Positions 52,048 through 61,708 of a DNA stretch of 64,000 nt are shown here, piece by piece. Each line of letters opens with the position of its first letter. Position 1 is the first letter of the stretch. Below the pieces are notes generated by a model. It saw nothing but the letters and a program-made list of their open reading frames with translations, ran no database searches and was not told the DNA's origin. Location of the stretch: the NCBI GenBank assembly GCA_964585385.1, contig CAZPDP010000014.1:12914-76913 (forward strand), read 5' to 3'. A program made the position numbers and the translations under genes. The DNA comes from JAGXLC01 sp964585385 (GTDB lineage: Bacteria; Bacteroidota; Bacteroidia; Bacteroidales; UBA12077).

Positions 52048-52461
52048 ATGGAAAAATACAAAACAACTTATCTTGGCGACCTGAGAACAGAAGCAATCCA
52101 TGAACGATCAGGCAAAAAAATCGTAACCGATGCTCCGGTAGACAATAAAGGCAAAGGAGAGTTCTTTTCGCCCACAGACCTCGTATCTGCTGCTTTATGC
52201 AGTTGCATATTCACAATAATGGGCATCAAAGCGAAAGAAAACAATTTCTCTATAGATGGGGCAACAGCTACAACGACAAAAATCATGCGCAACGACCCCA
52301 GGAGAATTAAAGAAGTTCAGATTGAATTTGATTTTTCAGAAATTGATTTAACGAATGACCAGCAGGATTTGCTGAGGCAACTGGTTAAGGCAAGTCCGGT
52401 ACCCAGAAGCATTAATCCCGAGATTGAACAAAATGTAACGTTAAAATTTAAGCAAGACTAA
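52048..52461 (+). CDS. OsmC-family peroxiredoxin-like protein
   Basis: The 137-residue product has the OsmC fold signature FFSPTDLVSAALCSCIFTIM with a reactive-site cysteine, and the C-terminal region VKASPVPRSINPEIEQNVTL. OsmC/Ohr enzymes reduce organic hydroperoxides with paired cysteines; here the second cysteine of the usual pair is not evident at the N-terminus, so it belongs to the YhfA-like branch rather than Ohr. It is cytoplasmic. Confidence 0.85.
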   Translation: MEKYKTTYLGDLRTEAIHERSGKKIVTDAPVDNKGKGEFFSPTDLVSAALCSCIFTIMGIKAKENNFSIDGATATTTKIMRNDPRRIKEVQIEFDFSEIDLTNDQQDLLRQLVKASPVPRSINPEIEQNVTLKFKQD

Positions 52462-52474
52462 CATCAAATATTAA

Positions 52475-52515
52475 AAAATGGAATAAGGTCTCAAAGAAGG
52501 CCTTTATTCCATTTT
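52475..52515. terminator. Bidirectional terminator between osmC-like gene and fabD
   Basis: AAAATGGAATAAGG (52475-52488) pairs with CCTTTATTCCATTTT (52501-52515), with one bulge. A-rich and T-rich tails let it serve both converging genes. Confidence 0.75.
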
Positions 52516-52541
52516 CTGTTATTCTGAAGCTTTAATGTTAT

Positions 52542-53414
52542 TTATGCACTTTCAGTAGGCACTTTGCGGTCAACCTTTTTGATAAGACCCTGCAAGACTT
52601 TACCAGGTCCAACTTCCACGAATTTTTCAGCGCCGTCTTGCAGCATATTTTCAACAGTCTGTGTCCACTTAACCGGTGAGGTCAGCTGCTTGATAAGATT
52701 TACCTTTATAGTTTCAGGATCACTTGACGGTGCTGCATTCACATTTTGATACACCGGGCAAACGGGTTTATTAAACTGTGTTTCATTGATCGCTTGCTCC
52801 AGTTCTTTTCTTGCCGGTTCCATCAGAGGTGAGTGAAAAGCACCTCCAACTTTAAGCTTAATGGCTCTTTTAGCTCCTTTTTCCTGCAAATTCTCTACTG
52901 CCTTATCAATTCCGCTCATTGAGCCGGAAATAACTACCTGACCAGGACTGTTATAATTTGCAGGAACCACAACATCATCCAGTTCATTGCAGACTTCCTC
53001 AACTATTTCATCTTTAAGTCCCATTATTGCCGCCATTGTTGAAGGCTCTACTTCACAAGCCTTCTGCATTGCCATAGCGCGCTTGGATACCAATCGCAGT
53101 CCATCATCGAAATCAAGGGCACCATTGGCAACAAGAGATGAAAATTCACCCAGTGAATGCCCGGCTACCATATCAGGTTTGAAATCTTCAATTGTTTTGG
53201 CAAGTATAACAGAATGAAGGAAAATTGCTGGCTGTGTCACTTTTGTCTGCTTTAAATCTTCATCAGTTCCTTCGAACATAATGTCGGTAATGCTGAAGCC
53301 AAGAATTTCATTGGCTTTCTCAAACAATTCTTTTCCCGTATCTGTATTTTCATATAAATCTTTTCCCATTCCAACGTACTGAGCACCTTGTCCCGGAAAA
53401 ACATAAGCTTTCAT
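52542..53414 (-). CDS. fabD: Malonyl-CoA--acyl-carrier-protein transacylase
   Basis: The 290-residue enzyme loads malonyl groups onto ACP for fatty-acid synthesis. The ATG at 53414 gives MKAYVFPGQGAQYVGMGKDL; an ATG two codons earlier is possible. The nucleophile serine is in GHSLGEFSSLVA, the active-site histidine in GGAFHSPLMEPA. KFVEVGPGKVLQGLIKKV ends the domain as usual. It is cytoplasmic. It is not beside other fab genes here. Confidence 0.95.
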   Translation of the reverse strand: MKAYVFPGQGAQYVGMGKDLYENTDTGKELFEKANEILGFSITDIMFEGTDEDLKQTKVTQPAIFLHSVILAKTIEDFKPDMVAGHSLGEFSSLVANGALDFDDGLRLVSKRAMAMQKACEVEPSTMAAIMGLKDEIVEEVCNELDDVVVPANYNSPGQVVISGSMSGIDKAVENLQEKGAKRAIKLKVGGAFHSPLMEPARKELEQAINETQFNKPVCPVYQNVNAAPSSDPETIKVNLIKQLTSPVKWTQTVENMLQDGAEKFVEVGPGKVLQGLIKKVDRKVPTESA

Positions 53415-53496
53415 AGGCATATTTTTTATTTGTTAGGATTTTGAGCGGCGAAATTAAACATTTTTCCAATCTGTCACAACCCCAAAATTGATTCAA

Positions 53497-54135
53497 TCAA
53501 TGTAATCTGGAACCAATAAGATGAGTAAATTCTTCCCTTGTTTTGGTATCTTTAAGAAATGTGCCAGTGAATGCGGAAGTAGTGGTCACTGAATTTTGTT
53601 TCTGCACGCCCCGCATTTGCATACACATATGATGAGCTTCAATAACAACAGCAACACCCATGGGCTTTAAAGTTTCCTGGATACAATCCCTGACTTGCAT
53701 AGTAAGGCGTTCCTGTACCTGTAGTCTTCTGGAGTAAGCTTCCACCACATGGGCAACCTTGCTCAGGCCCGTAATGTAATTATCAGGAATATAGGCAACA
53801 TGTGCTTTACCATAGAATGGAATCAGATGATGCTCACACATAGAATAAAGCTCAATATCCTTGACAATAACCATTTCCCTGTACTCTTCCCTGAACATTG
53901 CAGAACGGATAATTTCACGGGGATCTACGTTTTTCCCCTTATTCAAAAATTGCATTGCTTTTGCCACCCGTATAGGAGTATCCTTCAGTCCTTCCCTTTC
54001 CGGATCTTCTCCTAATAATTTTAAAACCTCTTTATAATGTTCGGCGAGTTTATTGGTCTTTTCATCATCCCATACATCAATTCTTGAATATCCTGAATCT
54101 TTTATAACACCAAAACCATTATTAATTATTTCCAT
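53497..54135 (-). CDS. folE: GTP cyclohydrolase I
   Basis: The 212-residue enzyme converts GTP to dihydroneopterin triphosphate. Family signatures are ELYSMCEHHLIPFYGKAHVA (zinc-binding Cys and His), GLSKVAHVVEAYSRRLQVQE and GVAVVIEAHHMCMQMRGVQK with a third zinc ligand. Length is typical of type IA. It follows queD by 11 bp, and its product is the substrate of QueD, so the pair feeds folate or queuosine synthesis. Confidence 0.96.
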   Translation of the reverse strand: MEIINNGFGVIKDSGYSRIDVWDDEKTNKLAEHYKEVLKLLGEDPEREGLKDTPIRVAKAMQFLNKGKNVDPREIIRSAMFREEYREMVIVKDIELYSMCEHHLIPFYGKAHVAYIPDNYITGLSKVAHVVEAYSRRLQVQERLTMQVRDCIQETLKPMGVAVVIEAHHMCMQMRGVQKQNSVTTTSAFTGTFLKDTKTREEFTHLIGSRLH

Positions 54136-54146
54136 AATATTGAATT

Positions 54147-54563
54147 TTATTTGCCAAAATATTCTACAAAATTATTTTCTGTTTCATTAATACGGATTCT
54201 ATACAATTCTATTCCCAACTTGTTTATGGGCTCTTCTAATTGTTCCCAAATGGCAATGGCCAGATTTTCTGTTGAAGCCAGCTTACCCTGCATAAAATCC
54301 ACCTCTGTGTTCATATTCTTATGATCAAGTTTTTCAATCACATACTCATTTATTATGCTGCTAAGCTTTTTAATATTTACAACAAATCCGGTTTCCGGGT
54401 TTACTTCTCCTTTAACTGTAACAAAAAGTTCATAATTGTGTCCATGCCAATTGGGGTTGGAACACTTACCAAAAACCTCAAAATTTTTCGCATCATCCCA
54501 TTCTTTTCGGAAAAGGCGATGTGCAGCGCTAAATCGTTCGCGCCTTGTTATAAATGATTCCAT
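54147..54563 (-). CDS. queD: 6-carboxy-tetrahydropterin synthase
   Basis: The 138-residue QueD/PTPS-family enzyme. The zinc and catalytic region reads FSAAHRLFRKEWDDAKNFEV, then FGKCSNPNWHGHNYELFVTV, with the catalytic cysteine and the HGH histidines. ENLAIAIWEQL and RINETENNFVEYFG complete the family. It precedes folE, whose product it uses, so queuosine synthesis is the likely role; a tetrahydrobiopterin role is possible. Confidence 0.93.
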   Translation of the reverse strand: MESFITRRERFSAAHRLFRKEWDDAKNFEVFGKCSNPNWHGHNYELFVTVKGEVNPETGFVVNIKKLSSIINEYVIEKLDHKNMNTEVDFMQGKLASTENLAIAIWEQLEEPINKLGIELYRIRINETENNFVEYFGK

Positions 54564-54734
54564 AACTCAACAAATTAATTCTGATTGCAAAGAAACAATA
54601 TTTTTGTATGAAATAAAATGTCATCTAATATTCACAAAAATAGGAAGTTTGAATTTTATAACAACCTTATTCGTCAATTAATTATATTATTTGATTAAAA
54701 AAAGATATAAGTTACCCGGGGCATAAATTTCAGA

Positions 54735-54742
54735 TATATTTG
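54735..54742 (+). promoter_or_regulatory. Candidate -7 box for the hldD-like gene
   Basis: TATATTTG matches TAnnTTTG and lies 25 bp before the ATG at 54768, giving a leader of about 20 nt. No -33 TTG is clear. Confidence 0.4.
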
Positions 54743-54767
54743 TAAATTCGTGTCAAAAAATAATACA

Positions 54768-55733
54768 ATGATAGTAGTAACCGGAGCAGCAGGCTTCATC
54801 GGCAGCAATCTTGTGAGTAAATTGAATAATGAAGGCTATCAACACATTGTTGTCGTTGATGATTTTTCAAGGGAAGAGAAAAATAAAAACCTGGAAGATA
54901 AAAACATACAGGAGAAAATCCACCGTTCCCATTTTATCGATTGGTTAACCGAAAATAAGAACCAGGTAGAGTTTGTATTTCATATTGGAGCCCGTACAGA
55001 TACAACAGAATTTGACAAAAGTATCTTCGATGAACTGAATCTGAACTATTCCAAAGAGGTTTGGAAGCTTTGCGTTAAAGCAAACATCCCGCTTATCTAT
55101 GCCTCCTCCGCTGCCACCTATGGAAGTGGAGAACTGGGATACAAAGACGACCATGAACTTGTTTACAAACTAAAACCCCTCAATCCATACGGTGAATCAA
55201 AAAATGACTTTGACAAATGGGTGCTTCAGCAGGAAGAGCAGCCGGAATTCTGGGCCGGTTTAAAGTTTTTCAATGTATATGGACCCAATGAGTATCATAA
55301 AGGTAGGATGGCCTCGGTAATTTATCATGCCTATAATCAGATAAAAAATACCGGTGCAATGAAACTTTTTCGCTCCCATCGTGATGATTTCAAAGATGGC
55401 GAGCAACTCAGAGATTTTATTTATGTTAAAGATGTTACAGAAGTTATTTATTATTTAATGCAAAAGAGGAAAAAGAGCGCAATTTATAACCTGGGCACTG
55501 GTAATGCACGTACATTTAACGATCTGGTAAAAAACACCTTTAAAGCAATGAATTTACCGGAAAATATAGAATATATTGACACACCTGAAGATATAAGGGA
55601 CAAATACCAGTATTTTACAGAAGCCGATATATCTAAATTGCGTTCCATCGGTTATACTACTGAATTTACATCTCTCGAAGAAGGAATAAAAGATTATGTA
55701 GAAAATTACCTTGAGCAGGGGAAATATATTTGA
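54768..55733 (+). CDS. hldD: ADP-L-glycero-D-manno-heptose 6-epimerase
   Basis: The 321-residue enzyme epimerises ADP-heptose for the lipopolysaccharide inner core. The ATG at 54768 gives MIVVTGAAGFIGSNLVSKLN with the NAD(P) loop at residue 5-12; a GTG 18 bases upstream is open. The catalytic motif is YGESKNDFDKWV after SSAATYGSGE, and the HldD-typical FNVYGPNEYHKGRMASVIYH follows. Length fits the family. Confidence 0.93.
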   Translation: MIVVTGAAGFIGSNLVSKLNNEGYQHIVVVDDFSREEKNKNLEDKNIQEKIHRSHFIDWLTENKNQVEFVFHIGARTDTTEFDKSIFDELNLNYSKEVWKLCVKANIPLIYASSAATYGSGELGYKDDHELVYKLKPLNPYGESKNDFDKWVLQQEEQPEFWAGLKFFNVYGPNEYHKGRMASVIYHAYNQIKNTGAMKLFRSHRDDFKDGEQLRDFIYVKDVTEVIYYLMQKRKKSAIYNLGTGNARTFNDLVKNTFKAMNLPENIEYIDTPEDIRDKYQYFTEADISKLRSIGYTTEFTSLEEGIKDYVENYLEQGKYI

Positions 55734-55777
55734 TTGTTCCTTTATACAAGGACTTTGCCTGGATTAGCTATTCTACG

Positions 55778-57235
55778 TCAGAATTTCACACCTATAACCA
55801 GAATATCATCAGTTTGGGGCAGACTTCCCTGCCAGTTTAAGAGTGATTGTTCAAGTTTCTCTTTCTGCTTATCCATAGGGGATTCATGGATATCCATTAA
55901 AAGTTTTCTGAAAGGCCCTCGCTTAAACTTCTTATCTTTTTCTTCACCAAACTGATCTGCAAAGCCATCTGAAAACAGGTATATCACATCATCCTTCTGA
56001 ACATGAATCTTTTTATTATTGCATGCAAAACGAAAAACGCCCTGCTCAAACTCCATAACTTCCTCATCCATGGAATATTCAAACATTTCACCATCACGAA
56101 TAAGGTAAAGGGGATTAAAGATACCCGAAAACATCACACTGCTGTCTTCCTCATCGTAAGCACATAAAGTAAGATCCATTCCAAACCCGACATTTTTCCT
56201 GTTATGATATCGTGTCAGGGCTACATAAACCTGGGTATTCACATATTCAATGATACCAGCAGGATCGTCTATTTCATGTATTTTTAATGCCTGATTCAGG
56301 AGGTTGTATATAAACACACTTATAAGAGCACCCGCAATGCCATGGCCAGTACAATCAATAGCTGCAAAATATTTTATCCCTGCATATTCTTCAACCCAAT
56401 AGATGTCTCCGCTTAATAATTCTTTGGGCTTGAAAAAGATAAAGGATTCAGGTAAAATATCCCTCAATGTATCATGCGGGGGTAATATGGCAGACTGGAT
56501 ATGTTCGGCATATTGAATACTCTCGGTAATTTCTTTATTTTTCAGTTCCAGAAGATTCTTCTGCTCCTCTATTCTGTCGCGCTGTGAAAGTATTTCTTCC
56601 GTTTGCTGCTCCAATTCATGATTCTTATCAATGATCTCATTTTGTTGGCGTATGGCCAGATTCCTCTGTTGCTCTAATTCGTGCTCAGCCTCTTTTGTCT
56701 TTGTAATATCCGAATCAATAATAATGATGCGCTTCAGGTTATGGTTGTTATCAAATATAGGAGTTAAAGTAGTATGTACCCAAAATTTTTCGCCTTCGCG
56801 GTTGTAGTTGATAGTCTCGTACTTAAACGTTTTCTTATTGGAAATGGCTTTTTTAAGGGTATTCTTAATGTTGTTGTTCGAGCTCATCTCGTATATCTTG
56901 CGCGAACCATTTTTTTCGATGTATTCTTCCATGGAATATCCAAAAAGCTTAACAAAACCGTCATTTACCCATTCCAGTTCGGCATTTGAATCAAAGATAG
57001 CCACTGCATTATCAGTTTCTTTAACAACCATGGAAAGCTTTTCGATCTCTTCTATCGTCTTATTTAGAACACTGGAAATAGCATTTTTATCTTTTATGGT
57101 GCGTTCAAGCTTGAATTCTACAAGCGAATAAGATTTGGTAATTTTAGAAACCTTCTCCAGCAGGCCATTTTTCTGTTCTTCGGGAATATCTAGATTATCT
57201 ATATCTTTTTTTAATTCTACAAGTTCATTCAGCAT
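55778..57235 (-). CDS. PAS-domain SpoIIE-type protein phosphatase
   Basis: The 485-residue product has a helical N-terminus, a PAS domain (about 75-185: VAIFDSNAELEWVNDGFVKL, then GEKFWVHTTLTPIFD), a coiled coil (about 190-250) and a PP2C-type SpoIIE phosphatase domain (260-485: LLSGDIYWVEEYAGIKYFAA, IDCTGHGIAGALIS, YLFSDGFADQFGEE). The metal-binding aspartates are in DIYW, DCTGHG and SDGFAD. It probably dephosphorylates an anti-sigma antagonist. It follows the FIST gene by 3 bp, so the FIST protein is likely its sensor partner. Confidence 0.92.
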   Translation of the reverse strand: MLNELVELKKDIDNLDIPEEQKNGLLEKVSKITKSYSLVEFKLERTIKDKNAISSVLNKTIEEIEKLSMVVKETDNAVAIFDSNAELEWVNDGFVKLFGYSMEEYIEKNGSRKIYEMSSNNNIKNTLKKAISNKKTFKYETINYNREGEKFWVHTTLTPIFDNNHNLKRIIIIDSDITKTKEAEHELEQQRNLAIRQQNEIIDKNHELEQQTEEILSQRDRIEEQKNLLELKNKEITESIQYAEHIQSAILPPHDTLRDILPESFIFFKPKELLSGDIYWVEEYAGIKYFAAIDCTGHGIAGALISVFIYNLLNQALKIHEIDDPAGIIEYVNTQVYVALTRYHNRKNVGFGMDLTLCAYDEEDSSVMFSGIFNPLYLIRDGEMFEYSMDEEVMEFEQGVFRFACNNKKIHVQKDDVIYLFSDGFADQFGEEKDKKFKRGPFRKLLMDIHESPMDKQKEKLEQSLLNWQGSLPQTDDILVIGVKF

Positions 57236-57238
57236 AAT

Positions 57239-58375
57239 CTAAAGTTCTTTAAGTGCTACCAGAGAAACGGTCTCATTATGAAAATCACAATCATGGTCTC
57301 CAAAGCTACCTATTTCTCCGTAGGAAAAAAACCCGATAAGGGGTGCGTTCCAGAGATTTTGTATTCCTTCAATTTCATCTTCTACCAATGGTCCTAAAGC
57401 CTGATGTCTTGCCTTACACGAGAAAAGCAGGATTGCATCTGCTTCCGGGAACCTTTTTTTTAAATAGGATATTTCAGTGGTTGTAGTTTCAATGGTTTCG
57501 AAGCCCGGTGGTACTGAAAATTTAATTTTAGCTCCTTCTTCTACCGAACCTGAGAAAATCAGAGCGCCTTTATCCACATCTGCAATAAGTGGAGCTCTTA
57601 ATACTGAGTAATCGCCAGCCCTCATCACTTGTAAAGGGTATTGGGCTAATTCGTTAACAACCAAGTCAGCTTCAGCCAGCCGTTCCTTCGGTTTATTGAA
57701 ATATTCAAGAAAAACATCCAGTGCAGGCTTATTATCAATCGTAAAAACTGTATTTCCACGGCTTTTTGTAATAAATTTCTCTGTGCCAATGGATTTCCAT
57801 CCACTTATAGCCGTTCCCTCCATTTTAACTTTTTGACTGTCAAAAGAAAGACACCCAACGGCATTATTTGAAAGGTCGTTTTCAGTAAAAACATAAGTAT
57901 TCTTCATCTGGAGGTCATCACCCGCCAAAGCACCATAAAGGTTTCTCTTGTTCTTATTACCGGAAATCAGGCCTTTTACCAGTTCTTCACCATCAGCCCG
58001 CAATCCACCTGATAATACAATCATGCCCGGGTCCGAAAATTTACCAGATACTTTCAGCGATGCCTTTTTTCCTAAATTGTAAAGATTGGTCTCATTGTTG
58101 GCAAAAAAGTCAATACTGTATGCCTCCTTGTTCAATTTAATAAAAAGACCTACGATAGATTTTTCACTGACAGAATGATCAACAATTTCTCCTGCTGTGG
58201 TGGCTCCGATTAAATGAATATCATTTTTTCTGAATATGCGCTGTAATTCATTAATATTCTGCGTTACCGAACAAAAAACGATTCCAAGATCAGGCTTGAA
58301 ATCATTATAAAGCAAAGTAGATAGTTTCTTCTCAAATTCGTTTATAAAATGCCCTTCAATATTTTTGACCTGCAT
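57239..58375 (-). CDS. FIST-domain sensory protein
   Basis: The 378-residue product has a FIST N-terminal domain (about 25-195: DLGIVFCSVTQNINELQRIF, GATTAGEIVDHSVSEKSIVG) and a FIST C-terminal domain (about 220-360: ADAILLFSCKARHQALGPLV, then PLIGFFSYGEIG). FIST domains are proposed to bind small ligands such as amino acids. No membrane segment is seen. It is the first gene of a pair with the PAS-SpoIIE phosphatase, 3 bp apart. Confidence 0.92.
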   Translation of the reverse strand: MQVKNIEGHFINEFEKKLSTLLYNDFKPDLGIVFCSVTQNINELQRIFRKNDIHLIGATTAGEIVDHSVSEKSIVGLFIKLNKEAYSIDFFANNETNLYNLGKKASLKVSGKFSDPGMIVLSGGLRADGEELVKGLISGNKNKRNLYGALAGDDLQMKNTYVFTENDLSNNAVGCLSFDSQKVKMEGTAISGWKSIGTEKFITKSRGNTVFTIDNKPALDVFLEYFNKPKERLAEADLVVNELAQYPLQVMRAGDYSVLRAPLIADVDKGALIFSGSVEEGAKIKFSVPPGFETIETTTTEISYLKKRFPEADAILLFSCKARHQALGPLVEDEIEGIQNLWNAPLIGFFSYGEIGSFGDHDCDFHNETVSLVALKEL

Positions 58376-58511
58376 ATTCCAGTTTAGGTTGAAAAGTAAA
58401 TCCCTGATGATTTGTTTTATAAAGGGCGCAAATTAGTTATAAATTTATGGAAATTCAAATTTTTGTGATTGAAAAGTAATGTTAAACAGCACTGGAAATG
58501 GTGCGAGTTGT

Positions 58512-58781
58512 TTAAGAATCAGTATCCATTTTTTTATAGCCAACCTGTGATTGAGGGTCTCCTGCCTCTTTGTCAGGATTATCAGCAAACTCCTGTAAAT
58601 CTTTTACAAAACGTTCTATATCCTCTTCACCGTAACCCTTTTCTTTTGCTGCATCTTCCAGGGTACCCCAGATAGGTTCACCACAAGCTATACACTTTAT
58701 TCCCTCGTTCATAAGGTATTTGACAGACTGTGGTACATTATCAACCAGATCTTCAATCGATATATCTTTTGTAATCTTCAT
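58512..58781 (-). CDS. DUF1858-domain protein
   Basis: The 89-residue product from the ATG at 58781 opens MKITKDISIEDLVDNVPQSV, the DUF1858 pattern, followed by KYLMNEGIKCIACGEPIWGT. The paired cysteines (CIAC) may bind metal or a disulfide. DUF1858 members often occur near hybrid cluster or redox proteins; none is adjacent here. The function is unknown. Confidence 0.82.
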   Translation of the reverse strand: MKITKDISIEDLVDNVPQSVKYLMNEGIKCIACGEPIWGTLEDAAKEKGYGEEDIERFVKDLQEFADNPDKEAGDPQSQVGYKKMDTDS

Positions 58782-58908
58782 AACCACCAATTTTTATATT
58801 TTACAAATATGATTTCCACTAAACTTTATTCCCATATTAGTTAGTGAGTTAACTAATATACAAAAATTTTGAGATTATATCAAATTATCTAGATATAGAG
58901 ATACAAAA

Positions 58909-60219
58909 TTAATAAATTTTCATGAAAACTGCTTTTTTCGATAAAATAGTTTGAAGTGCCCCCCGACTGAGCTGAAAAATGATAAAAGCAAGCCACAACC
59001 CATGATTCCCCAATGGCCCGATTAACAGGTAGTATAGCGGAATAAAAAAGATTACAGTAGATACCAGCATAGCATTACGCATCCCGGAAGAAGCAGTTGC
59101 TCCTATATAGATGCCATCCCAAACAAATGCAGAAAAAGTTATAAGCGGAATAAGGTAAACCCAGAAAATATATTCGTTGCTTTTGCTCAAGACCTCATCA
59201 TTATCAGTAAGCAACAACAGAATTTGCTCCCCGAGAAAAGTGTATACCAGGGTAAAAAATAATCCCAGCCCAATTCCCCACTGGAATAACCTGATTACAA
59301 CCTTCCTCAATCCTGTATAACTTTTTTCACCGATATACCTTCCGGTAAGTGCTTCGGCTGCATAAGCAAAGCCATCCAGGAAAAAGGAGAAAAACATGAA
59401 AAATTGCAGCAGCACAGAATTAACTGCAAGTACAGTATCTCCAATATTGGCTGATTGAGCGGTAAAAAAAGACATTACAAAAATCAAACAGATTGTTCGG
59501 ATGAATATATCCTTATTCACAGAAAAGAATAGCTTTAGGGCTTTCAACTCCACCATAGCCCTGTAACTCCAGTATTTCATCAAACCTTTATGGTACCTGG
59601 AAAATAAAAATATAGCCAGTACCAATCCGCTATATTGAGCAATTACAGTACCCAAAGCCACTCCATCCGACTTCATTCCAAACTGATGAATTAGAAGCAC
59701 ATTAAAACCAATATTCAGAAGATTCACTGTAATAGCTATAAACATTGGAATTTTTGCATTTTGCATACCAATAAACCAACCGGTAAATGCATACAATCCT
59801 ATGGTTGCCGGGGCGGCCCAAATCCGAATAAAGTAGTATTGTCGGGCTAATGCTTCAACGTCTTTACTTCCATTCAGAATAAAAAAGCCAAGTTTGGCAA
59901 TGGGATACTGCAGAATTATAAGCAGAAGAGCACCAAGTATGGCAACCGATACAGCCCTTGAAAGAATCAGCATACTTTCCCTCATGTCTCTTTTCCCAAA
60001 AGCCTGGGCTGTAAACCCACTGGTTCCCATCCGGAGAAAACTAAAACCCCAATACAAAATGTTAAATATCATAGTCCCAAGGGAAATCGCTCCTATATGC
60101 AGCTTCGAGCCTGATTCAAGGTGACCCACCAGCGAAATATCCACCATACTGAGCAAAGGAACTGTTATGTTGCTTATAATATTGGGGACTGCCAGGTTTA
60201 ATATCCTTTTGTTCACCAT
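58909..60219 (-). CDS. MATE-family efflux transporter
   Basis: The 436-residue product has about 12 membrane helices. MATE features are LNLAVPNIISNITVPLLSMV, DISLVGHLESGSKLHIGAIS at the start and GFAYAAEALTGRYIGEKSYT in the second half. It belongs to the DinF-like branch. It exports organic cations or other compounds against sodium or proton gradients. It stands alone between the DUF1858 gene and sod. Confidence 0.9.
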   Translation of the reverse strand: MVNKRILNLAVPNIISNITVPLLSMVDISLVGHLESGSKLHIGAISLGTMIFNILYWGFSFLRMGTSGFTAQAFGKRDMRESMLILSRAVSVAILGALLLIILQYPIAKLGFFILNGSKDVEALARQYYFIRIWAAPATIGLYAFTGWFIGMQNAKIPMFIAITVNLLNIGFNVLLIHQFGMKSDGVALGTVIAQYSGLVLAIFLFSRYHKGLMKYWSYRAMVELKALKLFFSVNKDIFIRTICLIFVMSFFTAQSANIGDTVLAVNSVLLQFFMFFSFFLDGFAYAAEALTGRYIGEKSYTGLRKVVIRLFQWGIGLGLFFTLVYTFLGEQILLLLTDNDEVLSKSNEYIFWVYLIPLITFSAFVWDGIYIGATASSGMRNAMLVSTVIFFIPLYYLLIGPLGNHGLWLAFIIFQLSRGALQTILSKKAVFMKIY

Positions 60220-60346
60220 TGCGCTGTTTTAGAAAGTGCGAAAGTAATTAAAAGCTTTTTCACAAACAATTTTATAGATGGGTTGTTATAATATTAAAAT
60301 TATTTAGTCTTAATAAAAATAATGTTGAACAAAAAAATACAAAACT

Positions 60347-60952
60347 ATGGCATTTGAACTCCCAAAACTCCCCTATGGCTATGATGCACTGGAACCTTAT
60401 ATTGACAAGGAAACCATGGAGTTACATCACGACAAGCATCATGCAGGGTATACCAATAAGCTAAATGCTGCTATTGAAGGCAGTGAGCTAGAAAATAAAA
60501 GCATTGAAGAACTCCTGAAAAATGTTTCCAAACATCCGGTAGCCGTGCGCAATCATGGTGGTGGTTTTTTTAACCACAGCATTTACTGGGAAATCATGTC
60601 ACCAAATGGTGGAGGTGAGCCCAGCGGCGAACTTGCTGAAGCGATAAAAAGAGATTTCGGTTCGTTTGATAATTTTAAAGATGAGTTTTCGAAAGCAGCA
60701 GCAGGTAGATTTGGATCTGGATGGGCATGGCTCTATATTGACAATAATGATAAACTTAATATTTGCTCTACACCCAACCAGGATAATCCAATAATGGATG
60801 TAGCAGATTGCCAGGCCAAAAAGTTATTAATGGGGCTGGATGTTTGGGAACATGCTTATTATCTCAAATACAGAAACAAAAGAGCAGACTATATTCAGGC
60901 ATTCTGGAATGTAGTTAACTGGGATGAAGTAAGCAACCGATTTAAGGGTTAA
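60347..60952 (+). CDS. Superoxide dismutase [Fe/Mn]
   Basis: The 201-residue enzyme converts superoxide to peroxide and oxygen. It starts MAFELPKLPYGYDALEPYID, with metal ligands in HHDKHHAGYTNKL (His), GGFFNHSIYWEIM (His) and DVWEHAYYLKYRNKR (Asp and His). The length and motif spacing fit the Fe/Mn family; the metal cannot be decided by eye. A strong terminator follows. Confidence 0.96.
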   Translation: MAFELPKLPYGYDALEPYIDKETMELHHDKHHAGYTNKLNAAIEGSELENKSIEELLKNVSKHPVAVRNHGGGFFNHSIYWEIMSPNGGGEPSGELAEAIKRDFGSFDNFKDEFSKAAAGRFGSGWAWLYIDNNDKLNICSTPNQDNPIMDVADCQAKKLLMGLDVWEHAYYLKYRNKRADYIQAFWNVVNWDEVSNRFKG

Positions 60953-60974
60953 TAGAACATTTTAGAAACTATCT

Positions 60975-61002
60975 ATGCCGGGCCAGAAAGCCCGGCATTT
61001 TT
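60975..61002 (+). terminator. Terminator after sod
   Basis: ATGCCGGGC (60975-60983) and GCCCGGCAT (60990-60998) form a perfect 9-bp stem with a six-base loop, then TTTT. Confidence 0.92.
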
Positions 61003-61093
61003 AATTCCGGTAACTTGGTTTTCTCGATTAAACCCATTATATTTAAAACCATTCAAAATAGAAACAAAAGGAATATCTTAAAATTCAAGCTAA

Positions 61094-61669
61094 ATGTTAA
61101 TTGAACAAATTATCAGACAAAACAGAAGTTATCGGAGATTTTACCAGGATTACTTTATCGCAAAGGGCAATCTAAAATACTTTGTTAATCTTGCAAGGCT
61201 GTCCCCATCAGCAAGAAATGCCCAACCCCTTAAATATTACATCTCCAACGATGAGAGTTCCAACCAAAAAATATTTGAATGTCTTAAATGGGCGGGTTAC
61301 CTGAAAGACTGGGACGGGCCCGAAGAAGGAGAAAAACCTTCAGCTTATATCATAATACTCAATGATAAATCCATCGCTGAAAACTACTACTGTGATCATG
61401 GAATTGCTGCCCAAAGCATCCTTCTCGGAGCAGTAGAAAAAGGATTCGGAGGATGTATCATCGCCTCTATTGACAGGGAAAAACTTAAAAAATCCCTTGA
61501 GCTGCCTGATCAATATGAAATATTATTAACTCTGGCACTTGGCAAACCAAAAGAATCGGTTCTCCTTGAAGAGGTTAAGGAAGACGGCGATATAAAATAC
61601 TGGAGAGATAAAAGCATGATTCATCATGTTCCTAAGAGGAAAATTGAGGACATAATTATTAATCTCTGA
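61094..61669 (+). CDS. Nitroreductase-family protein
   Basis: The 191-residue flavoprotein begins with the family pattern IIRQNRSYRRFYQDY, followed by LARLSPSARNAQPLKYYI and DHGIAAQSILLGAVEKGFGG, the FMN-binding regions. GCIIASIDREKLKKSLELPD and ILLTLALGKPKE also fit. The substrate is unknown. It is separate from sod by a terminator and 90 bp. Confidence 0.9.
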   Translation: MLIEQIIRQNRSYRRFYQDYFIAKGNLKYFVNLARLSPSARNAQPLKYYISNDESSNQKIFECLKWAGYLKDWDGPEEGEKPSAYIIILNDKSIAENYYCDHGIAAQSILLGAVEKGFGGCIIASIDREKLKKSLELPDQYEILLTLALGKPKESVLLEEVKEDGDIKYWRDKSMIHHVPKRKIEDIIINL

Positions 61670-61708
61670 TAAATATCAAATCCGAACCTGAATTTAAAGC
61701 TTTGTTCT

